DNA from: Ridgeia piscesae
Taxonomy: Eukaryota; Annelida; Polychaeta; Sabellida; Siboglinidae
Assembly (NCBI GenBank): GCA_025642075.2
Contig: JAODUO010000950.1
Location: forward strand, 1 to 64,000
DNA: 64,000 bases
Direction: 5' to 3'
Made by a program: the position numbers and the translations under genes. The notes under the pieces are model-generated. The model was not told the DNA's origin. It was given only the letters and a program-made list of their open reading frames with translations, and ran no database searches. Shown one piece after another: positions 53,101-62,300 of the stretch; position 1 is the stretch's first letter; each line of letters begins with the position of its first letter.

Positions 53101-56052
53101 ACAGGCACACAGTCCACAGTGCACCACCGCCCTCTACAGGCAGGTACACAGTCCACAGTACACCACCGCACTCTACGGACAGGTACACAGTCCACAGTGC
53201 AACACCGCACTCTACACACAGGTACACAGTCCACAGTGCACCCCTGCACTCTACTCACAGGTACGCAGTCCACAGTGCACCACCACACTCTACAGACAGG
53301 TACACAGTCCATAGTGCACCACAGCACTCTACAGACAGGTACACAGTCCATAGTGCACCACAGCACTCTACAGACAGGTACACAGTCCACAGTGCACCAC
53401 CGCACTCTATGGACAGGTTCACAGTCCACAGTGCACCAACACACTCTACTGACAGGTACACAGTCCACAGTGCACCACTGCACTCTGCAGACATGTACAC
53501 AGTCCACCACTGCACTCTACAAACAGTGCATCACCAGTACATTTGTATGTAGTCAGAGAGCATTTGTAGGACCGTTTTTAAGAGGCATTATTTTGTCATC
53601 CAGGGAGTGGTTCAGATTCTTCTGACTGGTTTCAAGAAGGTCATTCTCTCAACAAGTGGAAAACGTACAGGTAAGACTTTTTCATATTCAAATTCATATA
53701 CACCCTACCCTGTATTACTATTTTCACAGTCGGTGTCATCATTTCTTACAAGGAGCAAGAAAGTCACTAGTATTTTTTCAAGCTAAAGTATCATTACAGT
53801 TATAAAATAAATAAATTGTGAAACCATTGTCATTCTTCATATTCAGTGTCATAAGGGACAGACCAGAGTTTCTTTTCATTGCCAAATAGATCCTTGGATA
53901 CAGAATGTGCAGTTTTGTCGTTTAGAAATAATAGAACATAGTAAATCTTACAGATTAGTATCTCCCTAGTTGGTTTGTGAGAAAAAAAGTGATTGTTATA
54001 TAATTGTCCATTTGTAAGACACTAGTAATGTGTATTGCTTTGTGTTGTATTATTTATTTATTTATTTATTATATTAATATACACAGTCTAGACAATAATA
54101 TTGTAGGTTGGGGATAATAAAACAATTAATAATTATGACAAAGTAAAACCATACAAAATATATACAGTGGTAATATAACAATATATACACTGGCAGCCAA
54201 CAAATGAAAGAAATAACGCAGTAAAACGATTACGAAGATAATAACACTTTATGGAGTTAACAACTTGGCTGTCTTATGATTAGCTATCAATTTAATTTTT
54301 AAAACGATTACTTTTCATAATAACCTGTAAGATTTCGCAAAACATGTTTCATGTTAATACAATATTAAAAGTTAATAAAATATTAACAGTTATGATAATG
54401 CTACAGCAGTGGGCATTGTTATGGTAATAATATAGATAATGCTACTGCAACAATCATCAGAATCATATCTGTATAATGCCAAGTCTGACCCCAACAATAG
54501 TATACTGTCAGTGTCCGGTTTGTCTGCAGCTAAGCCGTGCCTAGTGCTGGAACTCTTCCTTCAGCTGTGCCAAGCCTCCTTCACTGCCTGTGAGCTGACT
54601 GCCTTCCTCAAACTCTTCCAAGAGGACCACCCACCACTGGTAGGCTCAGGAAGATGCTTCTTATGTTATCTTGTCCACTTCCCGTGGTGACAGGATGAGC
54701 TGTAATAATTATGTCACATGCATGTTTTTTGGTGTAAAGAACTTCGGACTCTTGACTAAGAGGATCCGGGTTTGAATCCTGTGCTGCGGTGTTAAACCCT
54801 TGGGCAAGTTTTTCACTCTACATTGCTCCAGTTCACTCAGTTGTATAAATGAGCACCTGGCTATAGATAGTGGTGGATATGTGTACGAGCAGCCTTCGCG
54901 CATTAATTGTAGCATATGGCTGGATGGTTCCCCGAGAAGTTGAGATGGTGTCTGATTGAACAGGTCTGCCAGGGAAGTAAAGTGGAAAGCACTGAGGATT
55001 GGATACTGTGCTATATAAGAACTTACCTTTACCTTTAAAGGAGGGGGTCTCTTGTGATGGCAGGCATCCATTTTGTAAATAATAAACAGGTCTGCCATGA
55101 CAGCGCTGAGAAGCATATTGAGCAGTGATAGGAATAAGAGTGTACGGTGTAAGAACTTACTTACATTTACTGTTCTGCATTGACCGTGTGGGTTGGTTGG
55201 GTTGCAGGACACTCTTCTGTCCACCCTCGTCACCGTGACGAAGACTTTCCAGCTCTGGCCAACATACACCATCCAGTTCCCGGTGCCGAAGTCTTCTCTT
55301 GTGACTGACCTTGAACTGTCAGTGAGGTCAGTGTCATCAGACGTGCTGACGGCGTCATTCAAACAGATCACGCAGTCACTGGATGCAGTGTCTGCAGACA
55401 ACAGCTGGACATTGGCTCCATCTAGTCCAGGGGTCGAGGCGGTCAGCTGTGACAGTTCCGGTTCGCTTGACCTCATGGTGATGCCAGGAACAATGCCGCG
55501 TTCACCTGTCATGTGTGCGCCACTACAGACGTTCTTGCGAGATCACAGCATGTGGCCGACCAATCAGAAGGGCTTCGGGATATCACTATGGCTGACCGTT
55601 GAAATGGCGGACGAGGACGAAAATGACAGTTGTGAGAAGTTCAGATGTATTCCTACGCCCAAGTCACAGGCGCATCACATCGAAGAGAGTTCGTGTGAAG
55701 ACGGTTAGTCACGTGTTTATCTTCTCAGATTTGAAGGAGTGAAGGTTATGCCCAAATGTTTGCTGTTGTAATTAATTTCAATGACATAAATCAAATAATT
55801 AACTTAGTCACTGTTTTTGTAAATGTAAAATTTTAATATGACAGTAATTATACCACCAATACAAATATTAGTTCAAGCTGTATATTGTTTACATATCTGT
55901 TATATCTGGTGTTAATTAGTAAATGTTTTACCTCTCAAGAAACCTTCTCCATATATTATGGCTGTCTCTCACAACCTTCTTCAGCAGATGCAATTTCACG
56001 GTCGTGTCCCATGATGCAAGCTGGAGCAGTCAAGTTAATCAGTCAAGCAGAT

Positions 56053-56088
<36 letters not shown>

Positions 56089-56105
56089 ATAATATATATA
56101 TATAA

Positions 56106-56158
<53 letters not shown>

Positions 56159-56178
56159 TATATATATATGTATATATA

Positions 56179-56241
<63 letters not shown>

Positions 56242-56257
56242 TAATGTCAATTATATA

Positions 56258-56306
<49 letters not shown>

Positions 56307-56321
56307 TATTATTATATATAT

Positions 56322-56373
<52 letters not shown>

Positions 56374-59300
56374 GTGACATAAATATAAAAAACAGAATCT
56401 GTTGAATATGTTTTAGACAACTGTCTGTATGTAATAACATTGAGAGTGTGGTCTTGTTCTACATTCTGTGCCTCCTCCGTTGTGGCAGGAGTCCGGTGGC
56501 AACTTCCAACACGCCTGCGAGAAGCCCTTGACCGGGCCCGAGGGGGCAGCAGGTACTGGTCAGAGAAATGTCTCCATGTGGTCAGTCTTGGGAATACTGA
56601 CCTTCTCTTTGAAGTCTGGGTCGACTCCTACAGTGCCAACTTAATCTTCAGGTAAATATTTTCTGCATTTAACCTAGGTCTTGTTTGTCAGTAACTTTAC
56701 GTGACAGAAACGTAGATAATAGTTATGTTAATTATTAAATAAAAAAGTGGTACAGTAATTAGCGCTTTGAAAATTACCATAATTGACAACACTTTTTCTC
56801 TTCTTAATTAAGTTAACTTAATAATAAACTAATATAAACTAATAAAGTAACTTCACCTTAAAATCACCACAAGCTAAAACCATAAAAACATTACACATGT
56901 GTTACGAAGAGGGACCACCAATGATTGGAATGCTTTTTTGGAAAGTTTCCAGTAAATATGCTTTTTTAAAGTGAAGTCATTCCAAAATTTGGGTACCTTG
57001 AGTTTTCCGAGTTGACCGATAGTTAACGTTTTACTCTTGCAGACTTGTCTCGCACCAACACGAAGTTGAGAAAGTTATGTGCGAAGCATCAGTACCCAAC
57101 CTGCTCGCACGAGACAGGTGGCAGCACCTGACACTCTCCTACTCAGAGCGAGGGCAAGGGGGCCGTATGCTGGGGACAGTAAGTAGAAAAACAAGGATAT
57201 AAATGGCTAAATAAATGTATTCTTTGTATGATAAGTTAATAATTGTGTTTGCTGGTGTATGTGTTTCAGTAGAACATAGGTTTTCCTCAGGTATGTGTGT
57301 GGCAATGTAAATATTGTTCTTGTGGGCATGTGTAATTTTTGTATGTGTACATGTCGATACAAATGTTTGTCCTACACTCACATGTAAACTAAACTATTTT
57401 TCAGCAATAATTTGTCAGCCATAAAAAAAATTCAGAGGTAGTTATGTTCACTTCATGGTTGTTTGGTATCAGCATTGTACAAAAACGGTGTACTGAATTC
57501 ATTAACTATTGCGTTATTGTGTTGCGAACTTATTTCTAAATTTTTTATTTCATATAATGCATTTCACATGTCTTTCTACTTTCCCTGTAGTTTTGTGTCA
57601 ACATATATATTTGACATGCAGGTTTATGTGACCAGAAATATTTGCACTATAAGTTTGTGTCTACACAAATATTTTCCTTGCAGGTTTGTGTAACCAGAAA
57701 TGTTTTCCTTGCATATATGTGCCAACATAACTATTTTCCTTGCATATGTATGACAACAGAAATGTGTTACCTACTTATATGTGCCAACATAACTATTTTC
57801 CCTACTCATGTGTGTCAACAGAAATGTTTTCCATGCAGGTGTGTTTCAACAGAAATGTTTTCCCTGCATATGTTTGTCAAATGAAATGTTTTCCCTGCAT
57901 ATGTGTGTCAAATGAAATGTTTTCCCTGCAGGTGTGTGCGGTGGTGGACGGCTGCTACCAGAAGGAGGTAAGTCTGGAGTACCGTCTCAATCTCACCAGC
58001 AGCGACGCTCAGACTGACAGTCGCTTCATGCTGGGCCACGCACTGCCCCTGGACAACATCGACCCTGACACAGGCTCCTGTCAACTCGGCAATCTCATGC
58101 TCTTTAAAGGTCAGTCTCACTCCAGATTACCTGGTGCCCTTGCACTCATTTTGAATTGAGATGGATTGGTTTAGCATTGTACAAAGTAAATTGTTAAGAT
58201 TATAAATTGATTTCTTGCATTATCTAGAGGATTTATGTTTTGTTTTATTTATAAACATTGCAGTGTTGTTATGGCTGGTGAATAAATACTGTTATATTCT
58301 ATGGTCTGAACTATGAGACAGTGCACTGAAATATGAACATAAGCACAATTTATGCAAAAGCTTGATTGGTTGTACAAGTGTAAATACATATATTAAACAC
58401 AATCTTACACAGCTTATAGAACAATGAAACATGAATAAAAACATAAATATTTTGTCATATACGTTAACTTAATTTCTGTATTAATAAATATAAAAAAATA
58501 ATAATAAGATAACTTTGTTTGCATTTAAATCCATAGAAATAAATCTCAACGGCCCAGTGCATATATCTGTATTACTAGTGTCATGAAAAGTTTGTCATGC
58601 CTTCAGACACATTGCTGACGAAGCACACCAGCTTCCACCTGTTTGCCCTGGGACCTGACGTGTGCACCCTGAGTCAGTGTGACTCCAGCACACAGACAGC
58701 CTACTACAGTCGCCACATCACCACAGAAGCCATCACACTCTCCGGCCTCAGTCACGATGTCTTCAACGGCAGTCACAGCATCTACATACAACACCTTCGC
58801 GTGAGTCGTGGCTGCTGATTATCTCAGTTGTCAACAGCTGTCATTGTGTGTTTGTTGTACAATCAGAATATGAATTGAGCATGTACATTTCTTTCTATTG
58901 TAGTGGAAATTAAAACTGCATATTTGATTCTATTTTATACACATGGTGTGTACATGTTTCTGCTATTTTTTTATTTATTTGTTATACCATTAATTAAGTA
59001 ATAATAAAACATTGAAAACTCTTACTAAATCATTTGTGTTATAGAAAGATACTTGTTTTCCCCATTTATTTGCTAGGAACATTGAGTAATTCCAAGATTT
59101 ATGCACAGCTGTGCCCTAACATTTCTACACTAATGACTGCAGTACGTCACAGTAATCTAGATGCCTCTGTAGTTTGTATGAAACAGCAACTTGTATTCCT
59201 TTCATTACAAACTGTTGTAATAAATTATATTATATGCCTCCACATGTGCATTTCTTTGTGATGTACATTTAATAAAATTTAACATCATTGCCACCAAAGG

Positions 59301-62300
59301 AAGCCATTAGCTTATCAAGATTCATAAAACATTTTTTGACCGAACTGTTCTTCCTACAGGAAAACTTGACTCTGAGCTATAGTCCCCGCAACGCGACCAC
59401 ATTCAACCTCTATGGCCAACCTTCACCTTTCAAGTCATCCAACACCAAGGTTGGCCATGCCCAGCAGCCACAACATACAAAGGGGGCGTTTAACCCGCTC
59501 CACCAGCAGCCAACCAGCGTCCCCGCAAGGCTGCTTACAGACGTGGCGCCACAGTGTAACAAGGGGTTTGCTGATGCTGTAGATGAGATTGGAGGCATCA
59601 GCACATTCCTGTTTCTCTTTGCCAAGGTGAGGAGAGTTCGTTGTTCAACTGAAGAGTATGTGATTGATGACTGCTTATTAAAAATGTGTACAGTTGTACT
59701 ACACGACTGTGTTGGTGTACAGTTGTACTACACGACTGTGTTGGTGTACAGTTGTACTACACGACTGTGTTGGTGTACAGTTGTACTACACGACTGTGTT
59801 GGTGTACAGTTGTACTACACGACTGTGTTGGTGTACAGTTGTACTACACGACTGTGTTGGTGTACAGTTGTAATACACGACTGTGTTGGTGTACAGTTGT
59901 ACTACACGACTGTGTTGGTGTACAGTTGTACTACACGACTGTGTTGGTGTACAGTTGTACTACACGACTGTGTTGGTGTACAGTTGTACTACACGACTAT
60001 GTTGGTGTACAGTTGTACTACACGACTGTGTTGGTGTACAGTTGTACTACACGACTGTGTTGGTGTACAGTTGTACTACACGACTGTGTTGGTGTACAGT
60101 TGTACTACACGACTGTGTTGGTGTACAGTTGTACTACACGACTGTGTTGGTGTACAGTTGTACTACACGACTGTGTTGGTGTACAGTTGTACTACACGAC
60201 TGTGTTGGTGTACAGTTGTACTACACGACTGTGTTGGTGTACAGTTGTACTACACGACTGTGTTGGTGTACAGTTGTACTACACGACTGTGTTGGTGTAC
60301 AGTTGTACTACACGACTGTGTTGGTGTACAGTTGTACTACACGACTGTGTTGGTGTACAGTTGTACTACACGACTATGTTGGTGTACAGTTGTACTACAC
60401 GACTGTGTTGGTGTACAGTTGTACTACACGACTATGTTGGTGTACAGTTGTACTACACAACTTGTTGGTGTACAGTTGTACTACACGACTGTGTTGGTGT
60501 ACAGTTGTACTACACGACTGTGGGTACAGTTGTACTACACGACTGTGTTGGTGTACAGTTGTACTACACGACTGTGTTGGTGTACAGTTGTACTACCGAC
60601 TGTGTTGGTGTACAGTTGTACTACACGACTGTGTTGGTGTACAGTTGTACTACACGACTGTGTTGGTGTACAGTTGTACTACACGACTGTGTTGGTGTAC
60701 AGTTGTACTACACGACTGGTTGGTGTACAGTTGTACTACACGACTGTGTTGGTGTACAGTTGTACTACACGACTGTGTTGGTGTACAGTTGTCAACGACT
60801 GTGTTGTGTACAGTTGTACATACACGACTGTGTTGGTGTACAGTTGTACTACACGACTGTGTTGGTGTACAGTTGTACTACACGACTTTGTGTACAGTTG
60901 TACTACACGACTATGTTGGTGTACAGTTGTACTACACGACTATGTTGGTGTACAGTTGTACTACACGACTATGTTGGTGTACAGTTGTACTACACGACTT
61001 GTTGGTGTACAGTTGTACATACACGACTTGTTGGTGTACAGTTGTACTACACGACTGTGTTGGTGTACAGTTGTACTACACGACTGTGTTGGTGTACAGT
61101 TGTACTACACGACTGTGTTGGTGTACAGTTGTACTACACGACTGTGTTGGTGTACAGTTGTACTACACGACTATGTTGGTGTACAGTTGTACTACACGAC
61201 TGTGTTGGTGTACAGTTGTACTACACGACTGTGTTGGTGTACAGTTGTACTACACGACTGTGTTGGTGTACAGTTGTACTACACGACTATGTTGGTGTAC
61301 AGTTGTACTACACGACTATGTTGGTGTACAGTTGTACTACACGACTATGTTGGTGTACAGTTGTACTACACGACTTGTTGGTGTACAGTTGTAATACACA
61401 CTTGTTGGTGTACAGTTGTATACACGACTATGTTGGTGTACAGTTGTACTACACGACTATGTTGGTGTACAGTTGTACTACACGACTATGTTGGTGTACA
61501 GTTGTACTACACGACTGTGTTGGTGTACAGTTGTACTACACGACTGTGTTGGTGTACAGTTGTACTACCGACTGTGTTGGTGTACAGTTGTACTACACGA
61601 CTGTGTTGGTGTACAGTTGTACTACACGACTGTGTTGGTGTACAGTTGTACTACCGACTGTGTTGGTGTACAGTTGTACTACCGACTGTGTTGGTGTACA
61701 GTTGTACTACACGACTGTGTTGGTGTACAGTTGTACTACCACTGTGTTGGTGTACAGTTGTACTACACGACTGTGTTGGTGTACAGTTGTACTACTAAGA
61801 CTGTGTTGGTGTACAGTTGTACTACTGTTATGACTGTGTTGGTGTACAGTTGTACTGGTGTATACGACTGTGTTGGTGTACAGTTGTACTACCGACTGTT
61901 TGGTGTACAGTTGTACTACACGACTGTGTTGGTGTACAGTTGTACTACACGACTGTGTTGGTGTACAGTTGTACTACATGACAATGTTGGTGTACAGTTG
62001 TACTACACATGTTTGGTGTACAGTTGTACTACAGTATCTGTGTTGGTGTACAGTTGTACTAACCTGAGGAATTGTACTAAAATACTTAATGCTCACCATA
62101 GATATGTTGAATATTAAATTATGCCAGAATAAGTTAAATTTCATAAATGATGCTTATTATGATGTAAGCTGTTTTTCCAAAGAGCCAAGCCATCGAGGCA
62201 AAAAAAGGACCGACCGGCCGACAGACCGACAGACCGACGGTTGGATGGCGTGTCTTATAAATGCATTATTGTGGTAGGTTGTGGAACAGGAAGGAAGTGA

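Noticed and set aside
52438..53625. 395-codon frame across the exon 8 repeat, as a single long exon
   Set aside because: Only the first 204 nt align with LYST, and exon 9 at 53604 is in a different frame from the end of this reading. It is kept as a possible isoform source only.
54709..55512. 267-codon minus-strand frame
   Set aside because: It is antisense to LYST exon 11 and a SINE, and has no recognised domain.
59686..61833. Frames of 503-836 codons of a Val-Tyr-Cys-Thr repeat protein
   Set aside because: The frame from 59288 starts in the intron before exon 16, crosses the real exon 16 and its donor, and runs on through a 29-bp array that is open in all frames. Flanking exons 16 and 17 join precisely without it.
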